Shown here one piece after another: positions 39,834-51,563 of a stretch of DNA of 64,000 bases (position 1 is its first letter; every line of letters starts with the position of its first letter). The translations under genes were made by a program, and so were the position numbers. Origin of the DNA: an uncultured Pseudoalteromonas sp. (GTDB lineage: Bacteria > Pseudomonadota > Gammaproteobacteria > Enterobacterales > Alteromonadaceae); contig CANLRB010000012.1 in NCBI GenBank assembly GCA_947493455.1, forward strand, positions 62,001 through 126,000. Direction: 5' to 3'. The notes beneath the pieces are model-generated. The model saw only the letters and a program-made list of their open reading frames with translations. It was not told the origin of the DNA and did not search any database.

Positions 39834-41810
39834 CTACGGACCTTCAAGTAAAAAGCGCTCAAATCGTTCTACTCGACGAGGCTTACCGCGGACAATCAAA
39901 ATATCTTGACAGATTAACTGTGTAGTCGGGTCTGGGTAGGCAATCTCATTGCCATTTCGTCGTAAGCCCGTGACATCAATACGTTTCAGTTCTAAATCCA
40001 GTTCGATGATTGTTTTACCGATTGCATAGGCATCATCGGTTAAAGCGATCGCATGTAGGTGCTCTAGCCTGTCGTAAGCGCGGGCGCTTAAATCCGTATT
40101 TTCACCTGGAAAATAGCCATGCAGCATGCCATAGCGATTTTTACGCTCACTTTGAACGCGTCGCAGTACTCGTTTGACAGGAACCCCTGACATATACATC
40201 ACGTGTGCAACCAACATCAGACTTGCCTCTAATGATTCAGGGACGACTTCCGAAACACCGGCTGCTTTTAGCTCAGTTAAGTATTGATCATCTCGCATGC
40301 GCACTAATATTTTTACTGAATCACTGAGTTGGCGAATGGCACTGACAACATGCATTGTATTGGTGTAATCAGCAAATGTAATTATAACTAAGCGCGCGTG
40401 CTCTACCCCAATGGACGCCAAGATAGACTTATGTTTAGCTTGACCAAATTTAACCTGTTCACCAGCAGCTTGTGCTTCTTTAACTCTGATCGGGTCGATG
40501 TCAAGCGCAATATACGGAATTGCTTCTGGCTTTAAAAATCGTGAGACAGACTGCCCAACTCGACCATAGCCGCAAATTACGACGTGATCTTTGAAACTCT
40601 CACTCTGTTCATTACTATCCGTTGTTGCGGTTTGTGGCTCGCTACCAAATCGTTGTAATAATTTAACGCTCCATATTTCTGATTTATCGATTAGCAAAGG
40701 CGTTATCGCCATCGACAATACACCAATTGCCATCAACAGTGAGGCGTCCGACGATTCTACCAGTTGATGCTTTAGTGCCAGTGACACCAATACAAAACCA
40801 AATTCACCCATTTGGCATAACATGAACCCAGTTGCAAACGCGTGTTTTTTTGATTCACCAAAAAGCCGCGCCAAACATGAAATCACGATAAACTTAATTA
40901 CAAGCAGGCCAATGAGGCCAATTAAAATCCACCCACTTTGCGCCACAACAAACGGCATTTCAAGTTGCATACCAACAGTGACAAAGAACAAGCCCATCAG
41001 AATATCTCGAAACGGCCTGATATCAGATTCCAATTGATGACGATATTGACTTTCCCCTAACATCATACCCGCTAAAAAAGCGCCAAGCGCCATAGAAAGG
41101 CCAAACGTGTGTGTTAAAGCGCCAGCAATAAGCGCGACTAACAGTGTTGTGAGAACGAAGAGTTCGTCGGTTCTAACTTGCGCTACTTCACTAAAAATGC
41201 GAGGCAAAAGCCAGCGACCGATAGCCCATAAAACGATGCATACCACCACCCCTTTTGCTAAAGCAAAGCCAATTGGCCCCCACATACCATCTGCTGTTGG
41301 CTGTGCCAAAAGAGGCAGCGCAATTAGCAAGGGGACCACCGCGATATCTTGAAATAACAAAATACCAATTGATAATTGCCCCTGACGGGTTTGAATCGAC
41401 CCAGACTCACTGACATGCTTAACCACAATCGCAGTTGACGACAGCGCGATTAAACTCGCAATACTCAACGCCGACAACCAAGTAAAGCCAAATGCAATCA
41501 ATATAAAGTAGAAAACAAGTGTAGTGACGAAAACCTGTAATGAACCGAGACCAAATACAATGTGGCGCATCGCTTTTAGGCGGGGAATTGAAAATTCAAG
41601 CCCCAAACTAAAGAGCAAAAAGACAATACCGAGTTCCGCCACATAATGTATCTGGTCATACGCGGCGAGCCAGCCAAAACCATACTGGCCTGCTAAAATG
41701 CCCACCATCAGATACGCCAATATTGGCGGTAAATTAACGCGCTTAAATAGCCACACAAAAAAGACGGCCGATATTAATAAATAGAAAAATGCGCTAAAGG
41801 CTTGTTGCAA
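39834..41810 (-). CDS. CPA2-family monovalent cation:proton antiporter with TrkA-N domain
   Basis: A 658-residue inner-membrane antiporter of the KefB/YbaL type. About twelve helices fill residues 1-380, with FLLFSLGLEFSIPRLKAMR and the conserved core around VFLLF and ALSSTAIVVKH. A Rossmann (RCK) domain follows with HVVICGYGRVGQSVSRFL near residue 410, and a TrkA-C-like part ends it. It probably exchanges K+ or Na+ for protons and is gated by nucleotide or redox state. Confidence 0.9.
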   Translation of the reverse strand: MQQAFSAFFYLLISAVFFVWLFKRVNLPPILAYLMVGILAGQYGFGWLAAYDQIHYVAELGIVFLLFSLGLEFSIPRLKAMRHIVFGLGSLQVFVTTLVFYFILIAFGFTWLSALSIASLIALSSTAIVVKHVSESGSIQTRQGQLSIGILLFQDIAVVPLLIALPLLAQPTADGMWGPIGFALAKGVVVCIVLWAIGRWLLPRIFSEVAQVRTDELFVLTTLLVALIAGALTHTFGLSMALGAFLAGMMLGESQYRHQLESDIRPFRDILMGLFFVTVGMQLEMPFVVAQSGWILIGLIGLLVIKFIVISCLARLFGESKKHAFATGFMLCQMGEFGFVLVSLALKHQLVESSDASLLMAIGVLSMAITPLLIDKSEIWSVKLLQRFGSEPQTATTDSNEQSESFKDHVVICGYGRVGQSVSRFLKPEAIPYIALDIDPIRVKEAQAAGEQVKFGQAKHKSILASIGVEHARLVIITFADYTNTMHVVSAIRQLSDSVKILVRMRDDQYLTELKAAGVSEVVPESLEASLMLVAHVMYMSGVPVKRVLRRVQSERKNRYGMLHGYFPGENTDLSARAYDRLEHLHAIALTDDAYAIGKTIIELDLELKRIDVTGLRRNGNEIAYPDPTTQLICQDILIVRGKPRRVERFERFLLEGP

Positions 41811-41956
41811 GAACGACCTCTCATCATTGTCAGTAAATTGGCGTTTCCCACGCTCGTATCATTTAAATATAGCAAGCATCTGTTTTAATTCTAGTTAGTT
41901 GGTCTGGTACGTAATTTGCTTACTTTGTTGTAGATAGCAATTAGAGGGCAGTTATT

Positions 41957-42853
41957 GTGGAAAATGTGCATGTATTAAATCGGCAAATTGACGGCAGCGG
42001 CGAGTTTTTGCCGTATTCGCAAGCTTATCGGCAAGAGCATGAGCTCGAGCGCACCCATCATTTAGTGGGGCAGCTACAAAAAACCCTTGAGCTCAGTAAA
42101 ATTGTCAATATATTTTCCGTCGAAGCTTCACGTATTACGCCATTTGCAGGGCTTCAATTTCACTCCCCTGAAGGTGTCATCGAAATGTCAGGGAGTAAAG
42201 CAACAGGGCAACATCATGCATTTGATCTTGAAGTCGATGGCGAGCGTCTCGGTCAGTTAATCTATTTCTGTGCTAACTCCCTGTCCAGTTTCGCTAAACA
42301 GCAGTTGGCGAAGTTGCATTCAGTGTTAGTGTATCCGCTTCGTAACGCACTGATGTTCTATCGAGTAACACAACTTGCCACCAAAGATTCATTAACGGGA
42401 CTTAATAATCGAAGTCAATTTGACGAATGCCTCGTACGCAAACTAGAACGCAGTCGCCGTTATCATCGTCATTTTGGTCTAATGCTAATTGATTTAGACA
42501 ACTTTAAACAAGTTAATGACTTGCATGGCCATATCAGCGGAGACCATGTACTCACAGAGTTTGCGCAAATACTAGCGCAATCAATTCGTGGTACAGACAG
42601 CGTATACCGATTTGGTGGTGATGAATTTGCCGTTTTAGTTGATGACGATAAAGTCCTTGGTAGTGAAACTTTAGCTAAACGTATTCAACAGCGTGTAGGC
42701 GAAAATATTTTATTATCGCAACACAGTGTAACTTGTAGTATTGGCGCCTCGCTATCGCGCAGCCAAGACTGTGTTGAATCGATATTTGAACGCGCTGATA
42801 AAGCGCTTTACAGCGCGAAAACAAACGGCCGAAATTGCTATAAAGTCGACTGA
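41957..42853 (+). CDS. Diguanylate cyclase (GGDEF)
   Basis: A 298-residue protein with a GAF-like or unknown N-terminal part (1-130) and a complete GGDEF domain (about 135-298). LTGLNNRSQFDECL opens it, RFGGDEFAVLVDD is the active site, and RGTD exactly five residues before GGDEF is a product-inhibition I-site. It makes c-di-GMP from GTP. Start is a GTG at 41957 with a GAGG site. No transmembrane helix is seen. Confidence 0.92.
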   Translation: MENVHVLNRQIDGSGEFLPYSQAYRQEHELERTHHLVGQLQKTLELSKIVNIFSVEASRITPFAGLQFHSPEGVIEMSGSKATGQHHAFDLEVDGERLGQLIYFCANSLSSFAKQQLAKLHSVLVYPLRNALMFYRVTQLATKDSLTGLNNRSQFDECLVRKLERSRRYHRHFGLMLIDLDNFKQVNDLHGHISGDHVLTEFAQILAQSIRGTDSVYRFGGDEFAVLVDDDKVLGSETLAKRIQQRVGENILLSQHSVTCSIGASLSRSQDCVESIFERADKALYSAKTNGRNCYKVD

Positions 42854-42867
42854 TTTCCACAAACACT

Positions 42868-42890
42868 AAAGCGCTTAGGCGCTTTTATTT
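42868..42890 (+). terminator. Terminator of the diguanylate cyclase gene
   Basis: The arms AAAGCGC and GCGCTTT around TTAG are followed by a T run. It overlaps the tail of the convergent membrane-protein gene. Confidence 0.7.
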
Positions 42891-43219
42891 TTTTTCATCA
42901 AATTAAAGGCACTCAGTACGATACTGAGACCAAGAAAAAAGCTTGCAACAAGGGGAGCTATTTCTACCAGCTGAGAAAGTGGCGTAAAGAGCACTGCGAT
43001 AAGCGGTGAAATCAAGGCGAGTATAAAAAACAGCCCACCTTTACCCCGCCAATAGGCCAGTAACAGCAAACCAGTTAAACCGCCAAAACCAAAATTCATG
43101 AGTATAATCGAGAGATTGACTATAAAGATGAGACTGACACCAAGCAAAGCACATGATAATAGTACTCCCCAGTGCGCTTTTGAAATTAACGAAAGACCGA
43201 CATCTGCACTTGATTGCAT
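42875..43219 (-). CDS. Small integral membrane protein
   Basis: A 114-residue hydrophobic protein with about four transmembrane stretches (WGVLLSCALLGVSLIFIV, FGFGGLTGLLLLAYW, LFFILALISPLIAVLF and APLVASFFLGLSIVLSAF). I do not recognise the family. It follows tilS by three bases on the same strand. Confidence 0.65.
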   Translation of the reverse strand: MQSSADVGLSLISKAHWGVLLSCALLGVSLIFIVNLSIILMNFGFGGLTGLLLLAYWRGKGGLFFILALISPLIAVLFTPLSQLVEIAPLVASFFLGLSIVLSAFNLMKKNKSA

Positions 43220-43222
43220 CTC

Positions 43223-44518
43223 TTATTCCTCAACTATCCATCGCTTACCATGCGACTTATAAAAAGACTTACTTACCCCCACATCAACAATTTCAACGAG
43301 TTCATCGTCGACAAATATGAGTGGCACATAGGGCCGTTCCCAGCTCGGGATTTTAGCATCCTTTAACCAATGCTTCACCGTGTTTGAGCCTGGTTTTCCG
43401 TGCGGGTGAATGCGTAGGTGGGGTAAATTAAAACGCACACTCAAACGGGCACCTACTGTCGCTGATTTATCTCCGCCCGTTTGGATTAAAACTCGGCCAT
43501 CACTTAACTCAATACGCCCCTTGCTCGGATCGAGCTGATAAACCTCATCGATATATCGCGGCGCGACAATGTATAAATAGTCACGATAAAAGCGGATGGC
43601 TATATCAGCGATAGTCAATTTAAACTTGCTGTCATCAGTTATTTGTCCAACCTGGAGCAATAAATTATCGAGCCATTTTTTCGACGGCATCGTGAGTCGA
43701 TGCTGCGACAACCAGTAGCGAACAACTTCCATTTGCCGCGCTTTTGACATTTTTTTAAGCGTGCTCACTTGCAAACGCGCATTATCACTACACGAAGCAT
43801 AATCACTACGAATGTATTCTTGCAATAACGCATCTTGTTGCTGAAGTAATGTAGCAGAGCGCGCAACGCACGCTGAGAAGCCAGAAAACCGACGAGATAG
43901 CTCAGGGATCACTTGATGACGCAAAAAGTTGCGGTCAAACCGCGTATCCTTGTTAGATTCATCAACCACATACTCCAGATTGTTTTGCTCAGCATAGGTT
44001 TCTATTTCATGGCGAGTTGTATCTAATAACGGTCGTAGCCAACAAACATCCTGTTGTGTTTGTCCAACACGTCGCATGGCACCAAGTCCAGTCAACCCTG
44101 AGCCTCGCTTCAATCGAATAAAAAATGTTTCTACTTGGTCATCAAGATGTTGACCTAACAATAACGTGCGACCCGTTGTAACATACTTAGCGAACACGCT
44201 ATAGCGCGCATCGCGGGCGATCGACTCCAAACTTTGTCTTGGTTTAAGATGTATCGCAATTGATTCACAAATGATAGGAATTTGCCACTGTTGGCATACA
44301 TTTTCACAAAAATGCCGCCAGCTTGCTGCATTTTCACTGAGCCCATGATCGACATGAATTGCACGAATATCTAACGTGTTATGTTGCGCGCGTAAGCGGT
44401 GCAGTAAATGTAACAACACAACCGAATCAACCCCGCCAGATAACGCAACGTCATAGCAACCGGTTTCTACATCAAGTTGTGATTCTATTCGCTTAAGTAA
44501 AATTTGTGATAAGTTCAT
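43223..44518 (-). CDS. tilS: tRNA(Ile)-lysidine synthase
   Basis: A 431-residue ATP-dependent enzyme that converts C34 of tRNA-Ile2 to lysidine. The PP-loop is ALSGGVDSVVLLHLL near residue 27, and HVDHGLSENAASW and GQHLDDQVETFFIRLKRGSGLTGLGAM are the other N-terminal signatures. The C-terminal domain with WERPYVPLIFVDDELVEIVDVG is complete. It lies downstream of accA, across a terminator. Confidence 0.95.
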   Translation of the reverse strand: MNLSQILLKRIESQLDVETGCYDVALSGGVDSVVLLHLLHRLRAQHNTLDIRAIHVDHGLSENAASWRHFCENVCQQWQIPIICESIAIHLKPRQSLESIARDARYSVFAKYVTTGRTLLLGQHLDDQVETFFIRLKRGSGLTGLGAMRRVGQTQQDVCWLRPLLDTTRHEIETYAEQNNLEYVVDESNKDTRFDRNFLRHQVIPELSRRFSGFSACVARSATLLQQQDALLQEYIRSDYASCSDNARLQVSTLKKMSKARQMEVVRYWLSQHRLTMPSKKWLDNLLLQVGQITDDSKFKLTIADIAIRFYRDYLYIVAPRYIDEVYQLDPSKGRIELSDGRVLIQTGGDKSATVGARLSVRFNLPHLRIHPHGKPGSNTVKHWLKDAKIPSWERPYVPLIFVDDELVEIVDVGVSKSFYKSHGKRWIVEE

Positions 44519-44526
44519 AACATAAA

Positions 44527-44550
44527 AAAAGTCGCTAATTAGCGACTTTT
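44527..44550 (-). terminator. Terminator of accA
   Basis: The arms AAAAGTCGCT and AGCGACTTTT around AATT, with T on the minus strand side, lie 21 bases beyond the accA stop. Confidence 0.8.
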
Positions 44551-44571
44551 TCTCACTCAGTTAAAACCAAC

Positions 44572-45528
44572 CTAGCAGTAACCAAATGACATCAGTCGCT
44601 GATAGCGTTGCTCTAACATCTCTTCTAATGATAAAGCCTGAAGCTCGCCTAAGTCACGTTTAATTTGTGCCTTAAGTGATTTTGCCATCGCATCAAAATT
44701 GCGATGCGCGCCACCTAGCGGCTCTTCAACAATCGAGTTAATTAAATCAAGTTCTTTAACACGCTGTGCACTAACACCCATCGCTTCGGCCGCCAGAGGT
44801 GCTTTTTCTGCGCTTTTCCAAAGGATCGAAGCGCATCCTTCAGGTGAAATAACCGAATAGGTTGAGTACTGCAGCATATTCACGCGATCGCCAACACCAA
44901 TCGCCAATGCACCACCAGAACCACCTTCACCGATAACAGTACAAATAACCGGTACTTTTAAGCCAGCCATTACTTTTAAGTTTTTAGCAATTGCTTCGCT
45001 TTGTCCACGTTCTTCTGCACCGACGCCAGGATATGCGCCTGGTGTGTCGATAAATGTAATAATCGGCATCTTAAAACGTTCAGCCATTTCCATTAAGCGT
45101 AAAGCTTTTCGGTACCCTTCAGGTTTTGGCATACCGAAATTGCGCTTAATTTTCTCAGCGGTATCACGTCCTTTTTGTTGGCCAATAACCATTACAGGTT
45201 CACCATCTAAACGCGCAATGCCACCAACAATTGCCGGATCATTGGCAAACGCGCGATCACCTGCCAACTCATCAAACTCAGTGAACATACGTTCAATATA
45301 GTCTTTAGTGTATGGACGAAGTGGATGACGGGCAATTTGCGATACCTGCCATGCGCCTAAATCTGAAAAGATCTTTTTTGTCAGTTCAACGCTTTTTTCC
45401 TTTAAGCGTGATACTTCTTCTTCTAGCCCAAGATCAAGCGACCCGTTGCGACCAACATTTTTTAACTCATCGATTTTTGCTTCCAATTCTGCAATTGGCA
45501 GCTCAAAATCAAGATAATTGAGGCTCAT
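44572..45528 (-). CDS. accA: Acetyl-CoA carboxylase carboxyltransferase alpha subunit
   Basis: A 318-residue subunit of acetyl-CoA carboxylase, which transfers the carboxyl group from biotin to acetyl-CoA in the first step of fatty acid synthesis. [52 protein letters not shown] and [15 protein letters not shown] are diagnostic. Length equals the E. coli protein. It starts 12 bases after dnaE. Confidence 0.97.
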   Translation of the reverse strand: MSLNYLDFELPIAELEAKIDELKNVGRNGSLDLGLEEEVSRLKEKSVELTKKIFSDLGAWQVSQIARHPLRPYTKDYIERMFTEFDELAGDRAFANDPAIVGGIARLDGEPVMVIGQQKGRDTAEKIKRNFGMPKPEGYRKALRLMEMAERFKMPIITFIDTPGAYPGVGAEERGQSEAIAKNLKVMAGLKVPVICTVIGEGGSGGALAIGVGDRVNMLQYSTYSVISPEGCASILWKSAEKAPLAAEAMGVSAQRVKELDLINSIVEEPLGGAHRNFDAMAKSLKAQIKRDLGELQALSLEEMLEQRYQRLMSFGYC

Positions 45529-45540
45529 GCGCTAAACTAC

Positions 45541-48500
45541 CTAATTAAATTCTAATTCTACTTCCTGTGTTACAAGCCGTGACAAGTTAGCAATTAAATC
45601 GTCACTCGGTGTAACACACCATTGTGTTCCTAATGAAAGCTCAGCAATTGCGTCTGGGCGTTCATATTGTATTCTGATTGGGCAAGTACCGAACTTGTAT
45701 GGCTCCAAAGTGTTTTCAAGACGATTGAGGAAATTACTTTCTATTTCGGCCATTTTCACTTTCATTTTTATACTTTTTATACGTTTTTCACGCACAGATT
45801 CGATATCGGATACTTCCCGAGCGGTCATTGTAATACCACCAGAGAAGTTATCAAAGCTGACCACACCCGATATCACCAAGATATTGTTCATTTGTAGCTT
45901 TTCTTGGTATATTTCGAACTGTTCGGGGAATAATCGAACATCTATTCGTGCACTTTTATCATCTAAGGTCACTAAACCCCAGCGGCGCCCTTTCTTATTA
46001 ACCAAGACGCGCGTATTAATTACGAGTCCCGCCGCTGTTGATTGTACATCACGCTCAGTCGGTTGCAAGTCAACAAGACGGCCCGACGTATAATGCTTAA
46101 GCTCTTGACGATACTGATTAATTGGGTGACCAGTCAAATACAAGCCGAGCGTCTCGCGCTCCCCTTCTAGCCACTCGTTGTCAGTAAAGCGCGGCGCATT
46201 TACAAAAGCTTGTGCAACTTCTTCTGGCTCCGTCGCCAACAAACCGAATAAGTCACTTTGACCAAGCGCTTCTGCTTTATTGTGCTGATCGGCTGATTTT
46301 ATGGCATCTGGTAAGCTGGCGATTAAGGTAGAACGACCGTTTTGCGTGCGCTCAGGGCCGAGTAAATCCATAGCCCCCGCCATAATTAACTTTTCAATTA
46401 CGCGTTTGTTTAAGCGTTTTAAATCAATGCGAGCACAAAAATCAAATAAGTCTTTAAATTCGCCGCCAGCCGCACGCGCTTCTAATATCGCATCGACGGG
46501 GCCTTCACCCACCCCTTTAATCGCACCGATACCATAGACTATCTCGCCGCGTCGATTAACTGTGAATTTGTATAAGCCTGAATTCACATCCGGTGGTAAA
46601 AGCGTTAATTTCATGTTTTCACATTCATCAACTAAGGTCACTATTTTGTCGGTGTTATCCATATCCGCCGACATAACAGCAGCCATAAACTCTGCCGGAT
46701 AATGCGTCTTCATCCAAAGGGTTTGATACGATACAAGTGCGTAGGCCGCTGAGTGCGATTTATTAAATCCATAGCCTGCGAACTTTTCTACCAGATCGAA
46801 GATTTTCATGGCAAGCTCGCCATCAACCCCGTTTTGAATCGAGCCATCTTCAAAGGTACTACGCTGCTTCGCCATTTCTTCGGGTTTCTTTTTACCCATC
46901 GCACGACGCAATAAATCCGCCCCACCTAAGCTATACCCAGCAAGAACCTGTGCAATTTGCATGACTTGTTCTTGGTATAAGATGATACCGTAAGTCGGTT
47001 CTAGAATTGGCTGTAAACTGTCGTGCTGATATTGCGCATCGGGATAACTGACTTCTTCACGGCCGTGCTTACGGTCAATAAAGTTATCTACCATGCCTGA
47101 TTGCAGTGGACCCGGACGAAATAGCGCAACAAGTGCGATCATATCTTCAAAACAGTCTGGTTTTAATCTGCGTATTAAATCTTTCATACCGCGAGATTCA
47201 AGCTGGAAAACGGCCGTCGTCTCGGCACGCAACAATAATTCAAAACTTGGCGGATCATCGAGCGGAATAGCGGCGATATCAATAAACTCTTTACCTTCTC
47301 TTGCTAAGCGCTCATTGGCCATATCGATACCCCATTGCAAAATGGTTAGGGTACGCAGCCCAAGAAAGTCAAACTTAACAAGGCCGGCAGTCTCTACGTC
47401 GTTTTTATCAAATTGGGTAACCGGAAATTTACCCTCATCATCACAATACAAGGCAGCAAAGTCAGTGATCGTGGTCGGTGAAATAACCACCCCACCAGCA
47501 TGTTTACCAGCATTTCGCGTACACCCTTCGAGAATACGGCACATGTCGATTAATTCTTTGACTTCGTCATCGCCGTCATAGGCTTCAGGTAAACGCGGTT
47601 CCACGTCAAACGCTTTTGCAAGTGTCATGCCCGGATCGCCCGGTACTAATTTTGAAATCCGGTCAACAAATCCATACGGGTGACCAAGTACACGGCCTAC
47701 ATCGCGAATAACCGCCTTCGCCGCCATAGTACCAAAGGTGATGATTTGAGATACTGCATCTCGACCATAGAGCATGGCGACGTGATCAATTACTTCATCA
47801 CGTCGGTCCATACAAAAATCGACGTCAAAGTCAGGCATTGATACACGTTCTGGATTCAAGAAACGTTCAAAAAGCAAATCAAACTGAAGCGGGTCTAAGT
47901 CAGTAATTTTAAGTGCATAAGCAACCAGCGAGCCGGCACCCGAGCCACGTCCTGGACCAACCGGAATATTATTATCCTTACTCCACTGGATAAACTCCAT
48001 TACGATCAAGAAATAGCCAGGGAACCCCATTTGGTTAATCACATCGAGTTCTATGCGCAGGCGATCGTCATATTCACCTCGTTTTTCGGCCCGTTCCTGC
48101 TCATTAGGAAATAAGAAACGCAATCGCTCTTCTAGGCCGTCTTCGGAAACTTTGACTAAAAACTTGTCGATTGATAGTTCGCCAGTTGGATAATCAGGCA
48201 AGAAATAAGTGCCAAGTTGAATCGTAACATTACAGCGTTTGGCGATTTCAACGCTGTTTTGCAATGCTTCGGGAATATCTGCGAACAGCGATAGCATCTG
48301 CTCTTGTGTTTTTAAATACTGTTGATCTGAAAAACGTTTAGGCCTGCGTTTATCATCTAACGTAAATCCATCGTGTATCGCAACGCGAATTTCATGAGCT
48401 TCAAAATCTTCAGGTTTGAGAAAGACCACTTCGTTTGTCGCAACGACTGGCAGCCCCGTTTTATATGCATGGTCAACAGCGAGGTGGAGATAGTCTTCTT

Positions 48501-49032
48501 CTTGTTCACGGTTAGTACGTACTAACTCGAGATAATAGTGATCGGCAAAGTGCGTTAAGTAAAATTGACTCACTTGCTCGACTAATGCAGGGTTGCCTTT
48601 TAATAATGCTTTACCCAAATCGCCATCTTTTGCACCGGAGAGTAGTATGAGTCCTTCTTTATGTTCAACGAGCCAATCTCGGTCAATCATCGCTCTATGA
48701 TGCATGTGACCACGTTGATAAGCCAACGAAATAAGAAGGGTTAAGTTTTTATAGCCTTCATTATTTTTAGCCAAAATAACAATACGACAAGGTTCATCTT
48801 CAAACTCAGGGCTATTGAGCCAAAAGTCGGCTCCGACGATCGGCTTAATTCCTGCGCCATGCGCGGCACCATATAAACGAACGAGACCGCAAAGATTCAT
48901 TTGGTCTGTAATAGCAAACGCAGGCATGCCAAGTTCGCTCACTTTAGCAACAATCGGCTTGGTTTTCGCCAACCCATCCACCATAGAAAAATCACTGTGA
49001 ACACGCAGGTGAACGAACTTCGGATCTGTCAT
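45541..49032 (-). CDS. dnaE: DNA polymerase III alpha subunit
   Basis: A 1163-residue replicative polymerase. It opens with the PHP domain ([16 protein letters not shown]). The polymerase core has [18 protein letters not shown], and the catalytic aspartates in [17 protein letters not shown]. It ends with an OB-fold region and the tau-binding tail. The length is like E. coli DnaE (1160). It lies 11 bases from rnhB. Confidence 0.98.
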   Translation of the reverse strand: MTDPKFVHLRVHSDFSMVDGLAKTKPIVAKVSELGMPAFAITDQMNLCGLVRLYGAAHGAGIKPIVGADFWLNSPEFEDEPCRIVILAKNNEGYKNLTLLISLAYQRGHMHHRAMIDRDWLVEHKEGLILLSGAKDGDLGKALLKGNPALVEQVSQFYLTHFADHYYLELVRTNREQEEDYLHLAVDHAYKTGLPVVATNEVVFLKPEDFEAHEIRVAIHDGFTLDDKRRPKRFSDQQYLKTQEQMLSLFADIPEALQNSVEIAKRCNVTIQLGTYFLPDYPTGELSIDKFLVKVSEDGLEERLRFLFPNEQERAEKRGEYDDRLRIELDVINQMGFPGYFLIVMEFIQWSKDNNIPVGPGRGSGAGSLVAYALKITDLDPLQFDLLFERFLNPERVSMPDFDVDFCMDRRDEVIDHVAMLYGRDAVSQIITFGTMAAKAVIRDVGRVLGHPYGFVDRISKLVPGDPGMTLAKAFDVEPRLPEAYDGDDEVKELIDMCRILEGCTRNAGKHAGGVVISPTTITDFAALYCDDEGKFPVTQFDKNDVETAGLVKFDFLGLRTLTILQWGIDMANERLAREGKEFIDIAAIPLDDPPSFELLLRAETTAVFQLESRGMKDLIRRLKPDCFEDMIALVALFRPGPLQSGMVDNFIDRKHGREEVSYPDAQYQHDSLQPILEPTYGIILYQEQVMQIAQVLAGYSLGGADLLRRAMGKKKPEEMAKQRSTFEDGSIQNGVDGELAMKIFDLVEKFAGYGFNKSHSAAYALVSYQTLWMKTHYPAEFMAAVMSADMDNTDKIVTLVDECENMKLTLLPPDVNSGLYKFTVNRRGEIVYGIGAIKGVGEGPVDAILEARAAGGEFKDLFDFCARIDLKRLNKRVIEKLIMAGAMDLLGPERTQNGRSTLIASLPDAIKSADQHNKAEALGQSDLFGLLATEPEEVAQAFVNAPRFTDNEWLEGERETLGLYLTGHPINQYRQELKHYTSGRLVDLQPTERDVQSTAAGLVINTRVLVNKKGRRWGLVTLDDKSARIDVRLFPEQFEIYQEKLQMNNILVISGVVSFDNFSGGITMTAREVSDIESVREKRIKSIKMKVKMAEIESNFLNRLENTLEPYKFGTCPIRIQYERPDAIAELSLGTQWCVTPSDDLIANLSRLVTQEVELEFN

Positions 49033-49043
49033 ACTATACCTAG

Positions 49044-49637
49044 TTAACTATTTTCAATTATATTTTTTATTGGTTTAAAACTTGTTCTATGGTGCTTTGT
49101 CACACCATGGTCAGCTAGCGCTGCCAAATGTGCTTTTGTAGGATATCCCTTATTACCAGCAAAGCCATACTGTGGGTACTGCGCATCGAGGGCTATCATC
49201 TCACGGTCTCGGGTCACCTTTGCCAATATGGATGCTGCACTTATTTCCGCAACTAAACTATCACCTTTGACCACAGCTTGCGCCGGAATGGCGAGTTTTG
49301 GCAGTCGATTGCCATCAACAAACACAAATTCAGCGGGTATTGCCAACCCTTCGACGGCGCGGGTCATGGCAAGCATGGTGGCGTGCAGAATATTAAGATC
49401 ATCAATTTCGGCAACGCTCGCGCGTGCAATATAAAAACACAATGCTTTTTCAACAATTTCATCATAAAGTGCAGAGCGTCTTTTTTCGGTCAACTTTTTA
49501 GAATCGGCCAGTCCGTCAATCGGATTGTTCGGGTCTAAAATTACCGCAGCAGTGACGACGTCGCCCACTAAAGGACCGCGTCCAACTTCATCAACACCGG
49601 CAATCAATTTGTTTGGCGGCCTTATAATCGCTGTCAT
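49044..49637 (-). CDS. rnhB: Ribonuclease HII
   Basis: A 197-residue enzyme that removes ribonucleotides from DNA and RNA from hybrids. [16 protein letters not shown] has the first two catalytic acidic residues, FVDGN and [18 protein letters not shown] follow, and [16 protein letters not shown] is the C-terminal signature. It lies between lpxB and dnaE as in E. coli. Confidence 0.97.
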   Translation of the reverse strand: MTAIIRPPNKLIAGVDEVGRGPLVGDVVTAAVILDPNNPIDGLADSKKLTEKRRSALYDEIVEKALCFYIARASVAEIDDLNILHATMLAMTRAVEGLAIPAEFVFVDGNRLPKLAIPAQAVVKGDSLVAEISAASILAKVTRDREMIALDAQYPQYGFAGNKGYPTKAHLAALADHGVTKHHRTSFKPIKNIIENS

Positions 49638-49639
49638 GG

Positions 49640-50788
49640 TTATAATGCCTTAATTAATTTGAGCACTGCAATCGCAGCTTGATTACTTGCATCTAATTTG
49701 AGTGATTGATGCATTTCATGAAACTCTTGTATAAGTTGAGTTTGGTCTTCGCATAGTAACGCCAACAGCTGCGGTGCAAGGTTCTCAGCAGTTAATTCAT
49801 TTTGAAATAGCTCTTTAACCAGCGGTTTATCAGCCAACAAATTAGGTAAACTAAAATACTTAATGTTAAACGTAAAAAAGGTTTTCAATAAATGATAGGT
49901 TAATGCTTTAAACTTATAACCAACCACCATCGGCGTTTTCAGCAGCATGCATTCAAGGGTCGCTGTTCCCGATGCCAATAAGACAGCATTTGCTGCCGCC
50001 ATCGCTTCGCGTGACTGGCCATCAAGTAAAATAAAGTCTATTTCAGGAGCTATTTTTGTGGCTGCTTGTTGAAATTCTGCCTTACGCTTTTCATTAACCA
50101 GCGGTACCAAAATTTTAAGCTCTGGCAAGCGCTGTTTAACTTGTTTTACCGCATTGAGGTACGGCTCACTTAAAATACTCACCTCCGAGCCTCGACTGCC
50201 TGGTAAGACAGCAAGCACTGTATCTTGCTCAGTAAGCGATAGCGATTTTCGCGCGTCACTTTGTGTATTTTCCAGTGGTAATTCATCGGCTAAAGTGTGC
50301 CCAACAAACTGACATGGAATATCATGCTTATCATAAAACGCTTTTTCAAATGGCAACAGCGCCAATACTAAATTCGTTGCGTCACCTATTTTGAACACCC
50401 GCTTTTCACGCCAAGCCCAAACTGAAGGACTGACGTAATGTACCGTTTTAATGCCAGCATCTTTTAATTGCTTTTCAACACGCAAGGTAAAATCGGGTGC
50501 ATCAATACCAATAAATACATCAGGGGGGCTGTCAATAAAGTGTTGTACAATTTCGCGCTTAATGGCGAATAATCGGCGTAATTTAGGTAGAACTTCAAAA
50601 ACACCCATTACGGCCAACTCTTCCATTGCAAATTTTGATTCACAGCCAAGCGCCTTCATACGTGGCCCTGCAATGCCCTCAAATACCGCATTCGGATGAT
50701 ATTTTTGAATCGCCTTAATTAAACCAGCACCTAAAATATCGCCGGAGTGTTCCCCGGCGATGATTCCTATTCGAAGTGGACGTTCCAT
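49640..50788 (-). CDS. lpxB: Lipid-A-disaccharide synthase
   Basis: A 382-residue glycosyltransferase that joins UDP-diacylglucosamine and lipid X in lipid A synthesis. [36 protein letters not shown] and [15 protein letters not shown] are the family signatures. It lies two bases from rnhB and one base from lpxA, so coupled translation is likely. Confidence 0.97.
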   Translation of the reverse strand: MERPLRIGIIAGEHSGDILGAGLIKAIQKYHPNAVFEGIAGPRMKALGCESKFAMEELAVMGVFEVLPKLRRLFAIKREIVQHFIDSPPDVFIGIDAPDFTLRVEKQLKDAGIKTVHYVSPSVWAWREKRVFKIGDATNLVLALLPFEKAFYDKHDIPCQFVGHTLADELPLENTQSDARKSLSLTEQDTVLAVLPGSRGSEVSILSEPYLNAVKQVKQRLPELKILVPLVNEKRKAEFQQAATKIAPEIDFILLDGQSREAMAAANAVLLASGTATLECMLLKTPMVVGYKFKALTYHLLKTFFTFNIKYFSLPNLLADKPLVKELFQNELTAENLAPQLLALLCEDQTQLIQEFHEMHQSLKLDASNQAAIAVLKLIKAL

Positions 50789-50789
50789 A

Positions 50790-51560
50790 TTAACGTATAA
50801 TACCGCGATTAGACTGTGAGACGAACTCGACGATTTGCTTTACAGCACCATATTTCTGAGCATCTTCACTCAATGCGGCAATGGCATCTTCTAACTTGAG
50901 TCCTTTGCGATAAAGGGTTTTATACGCGCGGCGCGTTGCCATGATTTCATCACTTTCAAAACCGCGACGCTTCATGCCTTCAGTATTCATTGCAACAGGA
51001 CTAGCAGGGATACCTATGGTAGTAACAAACGGCGGTACATCTTTATTGATCGCCGAGTACATGCCGACAAATGCATGTGACCCAATATGGCAAAACTGGT
51101 GAATACCTGAGTTACCCGCAAGTATTACCCAATCACCAATGTGAACATGGCCTGCAGCACTGGCGTTATTCGCAAAGATACAATTGTCGCCAACGACCAC
51201 GTCATGCGCTACATGCGTGTACGCCATAAACAAGTTATTGCTACCAATAATCGTAACGCCTTCGTCTTGGATCGTGCCACGGTGGATTGTCGCACTTTCA
51301 CGAATCACGTTATTGTCGCCAATAATTAATTTGGTAGGTTCATCCTTGTACTTTTTATCTTGGCATCCCTCGCCGACCGAGGCAAACTGAAAAATATGAT
51401 TGCCTCGACCAATGGTCGTTGGGCCTTTAATCACAACATGAGACTCTATTTTACAGTCATCACCAATAACCACGTCATTTCCGATGTAGGTCCACGGACC
51501 TACACTTACATTATTACCAAGCTGAGCACCAGGCTCAATAATTGCTGAGGGATGAATCAC
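50790..51560 (-). CDS. lpxA: UDP-N-acetylglucosamine acyltransferase
   Basis: A 256-residue left-handed beta-helix enzyme for the first lipid A step. Hexapeptide repeats fill residues 1-190; the catalytic His lies in THVAHDVVVGDNC. The C-terminal helical tail ends with VSQSNRGIIR. It lies three bases after fabZ. Confidence 0.97.
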   Translation of the reverse strand: MIHPSAIIEPGAQLGNNVSVGPWTYIGNDVVIGDDCKIESHVVIKGPTTIGRGNHIFQFASVGEGCQDKKYKDEPTKLIIGDNNVIRESATIHRGTIQDEGVTIIGSNNLFMAYTHVAHDVVVGDNCIFANNASAAGHVHIGDWVILAGNSGIHQFCHIGSHAFVGMYSAINKDVPPFVTTIGIPASPVAMNTEGMKRRGFESDEIMATRRAYKTLYRKGLKLEDAIAALSEDAQKYGAVKQIVEFVSQSNRGIIR

Positions 51561-51563
51561 AGA